NCBI GenBank assembly: GCA_044359055.1
Contig: JBIKMV010000047.1
Coordinates: forward strand, 1 to 15,946
Direction of reading: 5' to 3'
Origin: CAMDMI01 sp044359055
GTDB taxonomy: Bacteria; Bacteroidota; Bacteroidia; Cytophagales; Flexibacteraceae
DNA length: 15,946 bases
Part shown: positions 5,505 to 13,300 of the stretch, one piece after another
Position numbering within the stretch: position 1 is the stretch's first letter
Layout: each line of letters opens with the position of its first letter
Notes under the pieces: generated by a model
Told to the model about the DNA's origin: nothing
Databases searched by the model: none
The model's input: only the letters and a program-made list of their open reading frames with translations
Position numbers and translations under genes: made by a program

Positions 5505-8015
5505 ATGGTGGAATTGGGCCAGATCGGGCACGCAGCGGTCATTTTATCCTTTGTTTCGGCACTGTTTGGCATGTATGTGCTTTCTTTTGCCGTAGGCCGC
5601 AGCCAGCAGAATTTAGAAAAATATGCCCGTGCTTCGGTTTGGGCATTTGGAGTGCATGCTTTTTCAGTTTTCGCTGTGGTAGCGGCATTGTTTGCCATCA
5701 TTTACACCCGGCAGTATCAGTACCACTATGCCTGGAGCCATTCCAGTTCTGGCCTTCCTGCGCATTATATGATCAGTTGCTTCTGGGAGGGGCAGGAAGG
5801 CAGTTTTCTGCTCTGGATTTTCTGGCATGTGCTCATCGGTTTTTTCCTGCTGAAATCTGACCCGAAATGGCGAAATCATATTCTGATGGTTTATTTTTCA
5901 GTTCAGGCCTTTCTTGTCTCCATGCTACTGGGCTCTAAAATTCCGGGACTGGATTGGAAAATAGGTTCCTCGCCCTTCATTCTCCTGAGGGAGGTGCAGC
6001 CGGATGCTCCCGTTTTTGCGATTAATCCGGGATATGTGCCTGAGGATGGCCGCGGCCTGAACCCCCTTCTCCAAAACTACTGGATGGTGATTCATCCTCC
6101 CACCCTTTTTCTTGGTTTTGCCCTTGCGCTTGTTCCTTTTTGCTATGCCATTGCTGCACTCTGGACACGCCGCTATACCGAATGGATTCGACCTGCCCTT
6201 GGATGGACTGGCCTGGCCGCAGCGGTCATGGGAGTAGGCATCGCCATGGGTGCTTACTGGGCCTACGAAACCCTGAATTTCGGAGGTTACTGGAACTGGG
6301 ACCCTGTGGAAAATGCCGTATACATTCCCTGGCTTCTGCTTGTGGCCTCATTGCATCTGCTGATGCTGTATCAATCCCGGAGGGTGGGCATCGGTACGGC
6401 ATTTATTCTGGTGATGCTCAGTTTTATTCTGGTTTTGTATGCCACTTTCCTAACACGAAGCGGCATTCTGGGCAATGCCTCTGTCCATTCTTTTACCGAC
6501 CTCGGATTGTCAGGGCAACTGCTGGTTTACCTGCTGGCGTATCTGGTTTTTTCGGGTTTTATTTTGATCAGACACTGGAAAAAACTTCCCCACAGCCGGA
6601 AAGAGACAGAACTTTATTCCAAAGAATTCTGGGTTTTTTCGGGGGTCCTGATTTTGTTTCTGGCTTCATTTCAGGTATTGGCCAGCACTTCCATCCCGGT
6701 CTATAATGCACTGGCTGGGGCTTTCGGAGTGGAACTCAATCTTGCACCGCCCACTGACCCCATCGCTCATTACACCGGATGGCAAATGGGCTTTTTCATG
6801 GTTATTACCCTGCTTACCGGTCTGGCTCAGTTTTTCTTCTGGAAAAATGAACCGGTGAAAAAAATATTTTCGGCTTTTACCCTTCCTGCCAATCTGGGTC
6901 TGGCCTTGTCTATAATCCTTATTATCTGGTTAAAAGTGGAAGACTGGAAGCTTATTCTTCTTCTCGCTTTTTCTCTGATAGGATTTATGGCCAATGGACA
7001 AATGCTTCTTCGGGTTCTGAAATCAGGCTGGAAGCTGAGCGGCGGAGCCCTGAGCCATCTGGGTGTTTCCCTCATTCTTATTGGCATCTTGTTTTCTGCC
7101 GGCTACAACAAAATCATTAGTCTCAATACCACCGGGGCGGTTTACCGAAAGGATTTCAGCACCGAAATGAACCGCGACAATGTGCTCATGTGGAGACACC
7201 GACCCGAAAAAATGGGCCCTTTTACCATTACCTACAGGGGCCCGAGGCTCGAGCTTAAAAATGGGAATGGATACATAGAGAAAGATAAACTGGTTCAGGG
7301 CGAAGAGCCCCATCAGGGCATTCTCACCGATTCTGTATTACTGGCGGGAGGCTGGAAAAAACCGGGAGATACACTTGACTTTTATCCTGAAAATACCTAT
7401 TTTGAAATTGAATATCAGGACAGTTCCGGAAGCAAGTTCCGCTTGTATCCCCGGGCTCAGGTCAATCCGAACATGGGTCTGATAGCCTCTCCGGATATCA
7501 AAAAATGGATATCAAAAGATCTGTACACCCATGTTACTTCTATTCCCGCTCCGGATGAAGAAAAGGTTTACTCCGACCCCGTTCCGCAGACTGTTCATCC
7601 AGGAGATACTTTTTTCATCAATGACCATGTCGCCGTTTTAAGTTCGGTCCGGAAGGCTGGTCCTGAAGCGGAGGCAAGCATCGGGCCTTCTGATGTGGCC
7701 GTTCAGGCGGTGATTAAGATTTTTGGAAACAATGGCCTGGTTTTCGAAGCAAGACCCCTTTTCCTGATTCGGAATCAGCAGGTTGGGCTTGTTCCCGATG
7801 TGGTGGAAGATATCGGCGCCCGCATCTCACTTTCCAATATTCAGCCCGATCAGGGTACTTTTACCATACTCACCGAAACAACCAAAGTGGACTGGATCAT
7901 TATGAAAGCCATGGAAAAACCGGGCATCAATCTGCTCTGGCTCGGGGTTCTTGTGATGAGTACCGGTTTTGGAATGAGTGTGTACCGAAGGTTTTCTGAA
8001 GGAAAGTTATCCTGA
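5505..8015 (+). CDS. ccmF: Cytochrome c-type biogenesis protein CcmF (heme lyase subunit)
   Basis: CcmF is the inner-membrane heme lyase component of system I cytochrome c maturation. It receives heme from holo-CcmE and attaches it to CXXCH motifs of apocytochrome c. The 836-residue product has many membrane spans. It carries the tryptophan-rich WWD signature WAYETLNFGGYWNWDPVENA at 252-271. Four histidines sit where CcmF needs them: H197 (IHPPTLFLGF), H284 (ASLHLLMLY), H328 (SVHSF) and H518 (LSHLGVSLILIG). From family knowledge these correspond to the periplasmic and transmembrane heme ligands. It is longer than the about 650-residue E. coli protein, because a soluble region at about 540-800 precedes the last span (807-825). 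The start is ATG 5505, 15 bases after the nucleotidase stop. No other ccm gene is in the window. Confidence 0.93.
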   Translation: MVELGQIGHAAVILSFVSALFGMYVLSFAVGRSQQNLEKYARASVWAFGVHAFSVFAVVAALFAIIYTRQYQYHYAWSHSSSGLPAHYMISCFWEGQEGSFLLWIFWHVLIGFFLLKSDPKWRNHILMVYFSVQAFLVSMLLGSKIPGLDWKIGSSPFILLREVQPDAPVFAINPGYVPEDGRGLNPLLQNYWMVIHPPTLFLGFALALVPFCYAIAALWTRRYTEWIRPALGWTGLAAAVMGVGIAMGAYWAYETLNFGGYWNWDPVENAVYIPWLLLVASLHLLMLYQSRRVGIGTAFILVMLSFILVLYATFLTRSGILGNASVHSFTDLGLSGQLLVYLLAYLVFSGFILIRHWKKLPHSRKETELYSKEFWVFSGVLILFLASFQVLASTSIPVYNALAGAFGVELNLAPPTDPIAHYTGWQMGFFMVITLLTGLAQFFFWKNEPVKKIFSAFTLPANLGLALSIILIIWLKVEDWKLILLLAFSLIGFMANGQMLLRVLKSGWKLSGGALSHLGVSLILIGILFSAGYNKIISLNTTGAVYRKDFSTEMNRDNVLMWRHRPEKMGPFTITYRGPRLELKNGNGYIEKDKLVQGEEPHQGILTDSVLLAGGWKKPGDTLDFYPENTYFEIEYQDSSGSKFRLYPRAQVNPNMGLIASPDIKKWISKDLYTHVTSIPAPDEEKVYSDPVPQTVHPGDTFFINDHVAVLSSVRKAGPEAEASIGPSDVAVQAVIKIFGNNGLVFEARPLFLIRNQQVGLVPDVVEDIGARISLSNIQPDQGTFTILTETTKVDWIIMKAMEKPGINLLWLGVLVMSTGFGMSVYRRFSEGKLS

Positions 8016-8048
8016 AGCTGGGCCGGGTTACCGGATTGTGCTTTCCTT
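7999..8048. terminator. Possible bidirectional terminator between convergent genes
   Basis: CCGG (8023-8026) and CCGG (8031-8034) form a small hairpin with loop GTTA. Around it, AAGGAAAG (7999-8006) is fully complementary to CTTTCCTT (8041-8048), which runs into further T residues. The element overlaps the 3' ends and stop codons of both ccmF and the minus-strand gene, which are only 12 bases apart. The inner stem is short, so this is tentative. Confidence 0.4.
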
Positions 8049-9470
8049 TTTACCGAAAATTCTTCTCGGAATTTTTTCGTAGAGATGCGGGTAAAAAGAT
8101 GCCTTGTAGCATTTGCCGAATTCCGGAATCCTTACGGCAATGGCAGGAATAAGATCATTCGGATCATAAATCAGTGCCGGAGGATCTTCTGCCAGCACCT
8201 GATACCAGAAAATGAGACCCTCGTAGGTTTTGGCATATTCAGGCCTGATACCGGATAGGTAAAATTTGAAAAGGCTGCCTGCCGCAGGATTGTATTTGTA
8301 AAATCTGAAATCATCCGAGAGAAGTAGCAGAGGTTTTTCCCTGAAGTGCACGACAAACCCTTTCGGCGGTTCTTCGGCAAACAGGCGGTGGCCCATTATC
8401 TTCTTGCCAAAAGAAGGTTCGGCCATACCATAAAAGCTACCCAGCATGACAATGAGAATCAACAACCCCGTGATTTCCTGAAACAGGATTCCTCTGGTAT
8501 TGGCCATGAGTTGCGCAATAAAAAAGGCAGCGTATGGCACCAGAAAAAAGAGCAGGAAAGTAGACTGCATACTGCCCAAAAACTGAATCAGACCTGCTAC
8601 CGGCAATCCGAAAAAGAATACCGTAAATCCCAGCTGCTGAAAGTTTACCCTGGAATTCTGATTGGCAATGGCCCAACCCCACAGCGAAAGCAAAACCAGA
8701 AACGAACCCAGGCCCAGCATCAGGTTCCAGTCTACCCAGGATACCAGAAAACCAATACGGAAAGGTTTTAGCAAACAAGTCCAGAAAATCTGCTCACCCC
8801 CGCCCCACACAAAAAAGGAATAGCAGAATCCCAGAGGCAGCAAGGAGGCCACTATCACAATCACATACTGATTCAGCCGGAAGCCTGAAAAAAACAAAGC
8901 ACCCACCAGAAAGGGAATCACAAACAGAAGAGCCGGTTGGTAAAATAAAAAGGCCAGCCCCAGACAAAAGCCCATATACATGGCATCTTCTGCATTGGCA
9001 CCCGATTTTATGAGCTTGAAAAGGCGGCCATAGGCCAGTAAAATGAAGCTTGTAGCCAGCAGTGCCGGAGTCAGACTCAGGCCATCCGGACCCAGGTGGG
9101 AGAAAACGATGTAGAAAAATGCCACCAGATAGCTGCGGTCGTTGAAAAGGGAGTACCGGTTGCATAAGCCGTTGAACCAGATAGCTTGAGCCAAAATCAG
9201 GCCGCTCCCCAGATAGCGGTAAATATGAAAATCATCCAGGCGGAGTCTGGCAAGGCCTGCATACAGGAGGGCTGAAAGCGGACCGTTTTCGTCCATAGCC
9301 TGAACATACAGGCGCCAGCCGGAGCCAAGCCTTTCGCCCAGCCGGAGCCAGAGCAGTTCGGGAACCATTATACGATCTCCAAATAGCAAAAATGGCCCCT
9401 GCATCAGGGCAAAAAGGATGCAGAGTACAACCAACCTGTCCCAGGTACCCAGTTTGAAAAATTGAATCAT
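8028..9470 (-). CDS. Polytopic inner-membrane protein of unknown function
   Basis: The 480-residue product has roughly ten hydrophobic spans from residue 14 to about 360, then a soluble C-terminal region of about 115 residues. Between the first spans is a long loop with WLRLGERLGSGWRLYVQAMD followed by ENGPLSALLYAGLARL. A D-x-x-GPLSA loop after the first span is seen in large Bacteroidota membrane proteins and recalls the acidic first loop of GT-C glycosyltransferases. That resemblance is weak, and I assign no reaction. The tail (SGIRPEYAKTYEGLIFWYQV, then ALIYDPNDL) also resembles the soluble end of glycosyltransferase-type proteins. The start ATG (9468-9470) is clear. The gene is monocistronic, convergent with ccmF and divergent from rbfA. 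Its coding status is firm; its role is open. Confidence 0.85.
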   Translation of the reverse strand: MIQFFKLGTWDRLVVLCILFALMQGPFLLFGDRIMVPELLWLRLGERLGSGWRLYVQAMDENGPLSALLYAGLARLRLDDFHIYRYLGSGLILAQAIWFNGLCNRYSLFNDRSYLVAFFYIVFSHLGPDGLSLTPALLATSFILLAYGRLFKLIKSGANAEDAMYMGFCLGLAFLFYQPALLFVIPFLVGALFFSGFRLNQYVIVIVASLLPLGFCYSFFVWGGGEQIFWTCLLKPFRIGFLVSWVDWNLMLGLGSFLVLLSLWGWAIANQNSRVNFQQLGFTVFFFGLPVAGLIQFLGSMQSTFLLFFLVPYAAFFIAQLMANTRGILFQEITGLLILIVMLGSFYGMAEPSFGKKIMGHRLFAEEPPKGFVVHFREKPLLLLSDDFRFYKYNPAAGSLFKFYLSGIRPEYAKTYEGLIFWYQVLAEDPPALIYDPNDLIPAIAVRIPEFGKCYKASFYPHLYEKIPRRIFGKKESTIR

Positions 9471-9570
9471 GAATGCGCTACAAAATTCAGGGCCGGGAAA
9501 AAACAGTAAAATGAATCTGCAAAAATGAAAGGGAATTTTGGTTCCCCATGCAGGGAATCGGAAATGTGGC

Positions 9571-9578
9571 TAATTTTG
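9571..9578 (+). promoter_or_regulatory. Bacteroidota -7 promoter element (TAATTTTG) for rbfA-recF
   Basis: TAATTTTG matches TAnnTTTG exactly and lies 30 bases before ATG 9609, in the 138-base divergent gap. No good TTG -33 element sits at the usual 19-23 base spacing. The gap also holds GGGAA (9531-9535) and TTCCC (9542-9546) as a short inverted repeat. Confidence 0.45.
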
Positions 9579-9608
9579 GGCTCAGGTTTTAATTCAATTC
9601 CCCTACCC

Positions 9609-9980
9609 ATGAGTACACAGCGCCAGCAAAAGTTTGCCCGATTGATCCAGAAAGAGCTGGGTGATATTTTCCAGCACGATGTAAAATCCATATTCGGAGG
9701 TGCATTTATTACAGTTTCAGGGGTGAAGGTCAGCCCCGATTTTTCCATTGCCAGTGTTTATCTAAGTCTCACGCTTTCGAAAAAACCGCAGGTTTTGCTG
9801 GAGGAAATCAGGGAAAAAAGCAAAAGTATCCGCCAGCAACTGGCCGGTAAAATCAAAAATCAGGTGCGGATAGTTCCCGATTTGCGCTTTTTTTTAGACG
9901 AGACCCTGCTGGAAGCCGAAAAAATGGATAAGCTTCTAGCAAGTCTCAACATTCCACCTGCCCCGGCCGAAGAAGCCTGA
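9609..9980 (+). CDS. rbfA: 30S ribosome-binding factor RbfA
   Basis: RbfA binds the immature 30S subunit near helix 1 of 16S rRNA and aids late maturation, notably in the cold. The 123-residue product has the single KH-like domain and family length. Visible marks are RQQKFARLIQKELGDIFQHD at the N-terminus, ITVSGVKVSPDFSIASVYLS in the central strands, and the ending VRIVPDLRFFLDETLLEAEKMDKLL. The last matches the conserved R-x-x-P-x-L-x-F-x-x-D-x-x-x-E pattern. ATG 9609 is chosen over an upstream in-frame ATG (9525), because the extra 28 residues do not resemble the family and would overlap the promoter element. recF begins one to seven bases after the stop, so the two are probably co-transcribed and translationally coupled. 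Confidence 0.95.
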   Translation: MSTQRQQKFARLIQKELGDIFQHDVKSIFGGAFITVSGVKVSPDFSIASVYLSLTLSKKPQVLLEEIREKSKSIRQQLAGKIKNQVRIVPDLRFFLDETLLEAEKMDKLLASLNIPPAPAEEA

Positions 9981-9987
9981 TTTGCCC

Positions 9988-11070
9988 TTGAACCTCCGAA
10001 CCCTAAAGCTGAGCCATTTTAAAACCCATGAAGCGGCCGAATTTCAATTTGAAGCGGGCATTAACGCCATTACAGGTATAAACGGAGCAGGAAAAACAAA
10101 TCTCCTCGATTCCATTCACCACTTGAGTTTTGGCAGATCTGCCTTTCATAAGCAGGATATGCAGTCTGTTTCCTTCGGGGCAGAATTTTACAGGCTCGAT
10201 GCCCGTTTGCAGGAAGAATCTGAAAAATCGCACCGGCTCGAACTCATTTATTCCGCAGATGAAAAAAAGAAACTCATTTGGGATGGAGAACTGGCAGAAA
10301 AAATAGGACCGCACATCGGAAGGCTGCCTTTGGTATGCATTCTGCCGGAAGAGCCCTATGAGATGAATGAATCCGGAGAATGGCGCCGGAGCTTTGTCGA
10401 CAATACCCTTTCTCAGGCCTTTCCGGAATATCTCCGCCATCTGAGCCGCTACAAAAAAATTCTTTCCGGCCGCAATGCCCTGCTGAAGTATTTTGCTGAA
10501 AGGCAGAGCTTTGACTCCGTCTTAATGGATACTGTGGACCAGGAGTTATCGGCCGAAGCCATTCCGGTTTGGGAAATCCGAAAGCGGGAGTTGCCCGCCT
10601 TTATCCGGATGCTGGAGGAGCAATATGGCCATATATCTGATGGGGCAGAATCGGCCGGGCTCATCCACGAATTTCTGACAGACTCTTCTGATCTGGTGCA
10701 AGTACTCCTGCGCAACCGAATGCAGGATCTGGAAGCGAGACGCACTCTTGCCGGACCCCACCGCGACGATTTTATTTTTCAGCTCAATGGAAGGTCATTG
10801 AAGAAAACCGGCTCTCAAGGGCAGCAGAAGTCTTTTCTGCTAAGCCTTAAACTTGCTCAGTATCAGTTTTTAAAGCAAAAAAAAGACCGTCTGCCCTGGT
10901 TGCTAATGGATGATATTTTCGATAAACTTGATGACCTCCGCATTTCCCGTCTGATAAAGTTGGTATCCGGCCCCGGAACCGGACAGGTTTTCCTTACCGA
11001 TGCCCGCTTTGAGCGAACCCATCAGATTCTGAAAGTTGCAGGTGTAGATTTTCAGGAAATCCGGCTTTAA
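9988..11070 (+). CDS. recF: DNA replication and repair protein RecF
   Basis: RecF is a cytoplasmic ABC/SMC-like ATPase that, with RecO and RecR, loads RecA at single-strand gaps and helps restart stalled forks. The 360-residue product has the family length. Visible marks are the N-terminal LRTLKLSHFKTHEAAEF, Walker A GINGAGKT (K36, T37), the TLAGPHRDDFIF stretch, the signature region SQGQQKSFLLSLKLAQ, and Walker B WLLMDDIFDKLD (D308, D309). No ATG is available. TTG 9988 gives the typical beginning MNLRTLKL; TTG 9982 would add two residues. The gene sits directly behind rbfA, not next to dnaA-dnaN as in many other phyla. This would couple its expression to a ribosome maturation factor. Confidence 0.95.
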   Translation: MNLRTLKLSHFKTHEAAEFQFEAGINAITGINGAGKTNLLDSIHHLSFGRSAFHKQDMQSVSFGAEFYRLDARLQEESEKSHRLELIYSADEKKKLIWDGELAEKIGPHIGRLPLVCILPEEPYEMNESGEWRRSFVDNTLSQAFPEYLRHLSRYKKILSGRNALLKYFAERQSFDSVLMDTVDQELSAEAIPVWEIRKRELPAFIRMLEEQYGHISDGAESAGLIHEFLTDSSDLVQVLLRNRMQDLEARRTLAGPHRDDFIFQLNGRSLKKTGSQGQQKSFLLSLKLAQYQFLKQKKDRLPWLLMDDIFDKLDDLRISRLIKLVSGPGTGQVFLTDARFERTHQILKVAGVDFQEIRL

Positions 11071-11100
11071 AAAAAGTCCGTTAAACCCCTCCTCTTGCTT

Positions 11101-11108
11101 TACTTTTG
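11101..11108 (+). promoter_or_regulatory. Bacteroidota -7 promoter element (TACTTTTG) for the methyltransferase gene
   Basis: TACTTTTG matches TAnnTTTG exactly. Only eight bases separate it from ATG 11117, so transcription would begin almost at the start codon. No clear TTG -33 element is found about 20 bases upstream. Confidence 0.45.
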
Positions 11109-11116
11109 TCCTGTCT

Positions 11117-11827
11117 ATGGAAAACCATCAATCCTCCTTCGATAATTTCGACCCTTTTGCCAACGATTACCGGGAGATCCACAATCAAAATATAAAGCTA
11201 ACCGGTGCCGACAGCCAGTACTTTTCTGAGTTCAAAGTAAAATGGCTACGCGATTTCTATGGAGCCCGGCAACCAGCCCGGATTCTGGACCTCGGTGCCG
11301 GTGATGGCACCTGTCTTTCTTTTTTTTCACAGTATTTTCCTCAATCCGACCTTATGGGTATAGATGTATCGGAACTGAGCATCCGTGTGGCTGCAGAGAA
11401 AAAAATTCCCCGGACAGAGGTGAAAGTATATGACGGGCAGCACATTCCGTATCCCGACAGCAGTTTTGATACCATTTTGGTGGCTACGGTTATGCACCAC
11501 ATACGCTTCGGCGAGCATGAAGGATTGATGAAAGAAGCCCTCAGGGTACTCAGGCCCGGCGGCAGGATTTTTATAGCAGAGCACAATCCCCACAATCCGG
11601 TAACCCTTCATATGGTCAATACCTGCCCCTTTGACAAAGATGCTGTATTGCTTACACCCGGCTACACGAAAAAACTACTCCGCAAAACGGGATTCGGAGA
11701 AGTGAAAAACCATTTTGTTTTATTCTTTCCCAGGGGCGGATTTTTCAAATGGTTTCATCCTTTGGAGAAGTGGCTTTCATTCCTGCCCGTCGGTGGACAA
11801 TACTTTTGCACAGGGGTAAAGCCATAG
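11117..11827 (+). CDS. Class I SAM-dependent methyltransferase (Methyltransf_11 type)
   Basis: The 236-residue product has a Rossmann-type methyltransferase core. Motif I is ILDLGAGDGT at residues 56-65. An acidic residue ending strand 2 follows in LMGIDVSELSI, then YPDSSFDTILVATVMHHI (motif IV region) and EALRVLRPGGRIFIAEHNPH (motif VI region). The N-terminal FDPFANDYREIHNQN, a form of F-D-x-x-A-x-x-Y, is typical of small-molecule or quinone-type methyltransferases. The histidine-rich EHNPHNPVT also occurs in natural-product and sugar methyltransferases. The substrate cannot be told. The protein is cytoplasmic. ATG 11117 follows a -7 element closely. It is separated from recF by 46 bases and converges on a membrane protein gene with a five-base gap. 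Confidence 0.88.
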   Translation: MENHQSSFDNFDPFANDYREIHNQNIKLTGADSQYFSEFKVKWLRDFYGARQPARILDLGAGDGTCLSFFSQYFPQSDLMGIDVSELSIRVAAEKKIPRTEVKVYDGQHIPYPDSSFDTILVATVMHHIRFGEHEGLMKEALRVLRPGGRIFIAEHNPHNPVTLHMVNTCPFDKDAVLLTPGYTKKLLRKTGFGEVKNHFVLFFPRGGFFKWFHPLEKWLSFLPVGGQYFCTGVKP

Positions 11828-11832
11828 CCGGC

Positions 11833-13272
11833 TCAGGGATTTTTACGGTTTTCCTTTGTCTCTTTCAGGTGAACAAAGCGCTTTCCAAAATACTGGGCAT
11901 ACAAATTGTCGTACCACTGTCCCGGCCCCTCACCGAGTTCGGAAGATAAAAATGAGACCGGAAAATGACGGTAGGGCTCTACCCAAACGCTGTCGCCTTT
12001 TGCCATTTCCATATATTCCATACGGGCAGACCGTTCTTTTTCATAAGCCATCGCCTCACCGGAAATCAAATCTTCCACGGCCGTTCTCTGATTGGGATTC
12101 ATCCAAAAAATCAACCCAGTAAAGAAAAGCCATTTGTAAAAAGAAGAAGGCATATCGCCATATCTGAGGCCGGAAAACAGCTGAATTCCAGCCGATTTGG
12201 CTACGAAGATATTCCATATCACCAGGCAAATTGCCAGAAGCTGAAACAGATTCAGGGTATGGTTTTGGACCATCCCTTCTCCTTTGAAGGAGGGAAAAAA
12301 ACAAAAGAGCAGAACCAGAAGTGAAGTAAATAGAGATAAAAAAAACGCCTTTGACGAAAAGGTAAAGAGGCCGGTCCTGCCGGGCAGAAGGGTACAAAAA
12401 ATGAAAAGAACAATCAGGCCGGGTTTCATCAGAATATCCCCCAGAAAACTCAAGCAGGCCCAAAAGGAGGATAAAAACACCCAGCTGACTGTACGGTCAA
12501 AACTGCCGCTTGCCTCCATCCGGTAGAAAGTTGCCGGTGACAATAATATTACCAGAGTGCCGGAAATGGCCGCTACCAGAAACATGAGAAATGGAAAGGA
12601 AAAACTCTTTTTAAAAAACAACCTGAAAAAAAACAGGAATGCCCAGAAGCCAAGCTGAAGGGCCATAAAAAGCTCATTAAAGCCAATAACCAGAAAAATA
12701 AATACGGATTGCAAGGTCCAGAGAACGATATTTTTCAGATTGAAATGTTGATAAACGCCCCTTCGCCATGCCATGAGAAAAAAAGTCTGTAGGAAAAGAA
12801 AAAATGCTCCGCCCAGCATATAGGGAACATAGGAACTCGCATTGTAAATGGCTTCTGGCAAAGTTTGGACGGTACCCAGAAAGCCGGCAATGCAAAACAC
12901 CGCTAGCAAGCGTTGTTTGGATGCAGAAATCTCAAACAATTGGGAGATGAAAAACCAGAAACTTCCCGGGAGCAAAGTCAGGAGCAGAAGCGAGAATGCC
13001 CGGTAACCCCAAAGGGAATGCCAGGAAAGGGGATTGATAGCGATAAAAAATACATATGTGTACCGGGCGCTCCAGGATTCGTACTGGCCCATTACCGTAG
13101 TAAGGGGCCCCCAGGCTGCAGTTGGTACTGCAAAGTGAAAATCATCTGCGGCAGGATGCTGATACAAAGCAAGCCAGGCGTATGGCAGAAGAAGACATAC
13201 CGCCATAAGAAAGGCCGGAAGGCGGAAGCCTTTTAACAGGTGATTTGCTTTTGTTTCTGCCATACCCTGCAT
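11833..13272 (-). CDS. DUF6056-like polytopic membrane protein
   Basis: The 479-residue product has about eleven hydrophobic spans. After the first span comes the loop YQHPAADDFHFA, then GQYESWSARYTYVFF. This resembles the DUF6056 / GtrII-like group, where an acidic S/A-D-D motif after span 1 and a W-x-x-R-Y/F motif are typical of GT-C-type glycosyltransferases. Function as a lipid-linked sugar transferase is inference. The last about 75 residues are soluble and charged. ATG 13272 or ATG 13263 could be the start. The gene follows feoB by 28 bases on the same strand with no terminator between them, so it is probably transcribed with feoAB. A role in iron uptake is not evident from the protein. 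It converges on the methyltransferase gene with five bases between stops. Confidence 0.72.
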   Translation of the reverse strand: MQGMAETKANHLLKGFRLPAFLMAVCLLLPYAWLALYQHPAADDFHFAVPTAAWGPLTTVMGQYESWSARYTYVFFIAINPLSWHSLWGYRAFSLLLLTLLPGSFWFFISQLFEISASKQRLLAVFCIAGFLGTVQTLPEAIYNASSYVPYMLGGAFFLFLQTFFLMAWRRGVYQHFNLKNIVLWTLQSVFIFLVIGFNELFMALQLGFWAFLFFFRLFFKKSFSFPFLMFLVAAISGTLVILLSPATFYRMEASGSFDRTVSWVFLSSFWACLSFLGDILMKPGLIVLFIFCTLLPGRTGLFTFSSKAFFLSLFTSLLVLLFCFFPSFKGEGMVQNHTLNLFQLLAICLVIWNIFVAKSAGIQLFSGLRYGDMPSSFYKWLFFTGLIFWMNPNQRTAVEDLISGEAMAYEKERSARMEYMEMAKGDSVWVEPYRHFPVSFLSSELGEGPGQWYDNLYAQYFGKRFVHLKETKENRKNP

Positions 13273-13300
13273 GATGTTATATGGAGGAAAAATTCCTTAT

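Noticed and set aside
6140..6706. Plus-strand 188-residue frame inside ccmF
   Set aside because: It is an alternative frame of the conserved WWD region of ccmF. The protein is cysteine-rich and patternless.
8346..8771. Plus-strand 141-residue frame opposite the membrane protein gene
   Set aside because: The very polar Q/K/R-rich product is what the antisense of hydrophobic membrane-span codons gives.
11808..11860. Possible terminator between the convergent methyltransferase and membrane protein genes
   Set aside because: Only a four-pair AGCC/GGCT stem and a distant T-run are present, too weak to call.
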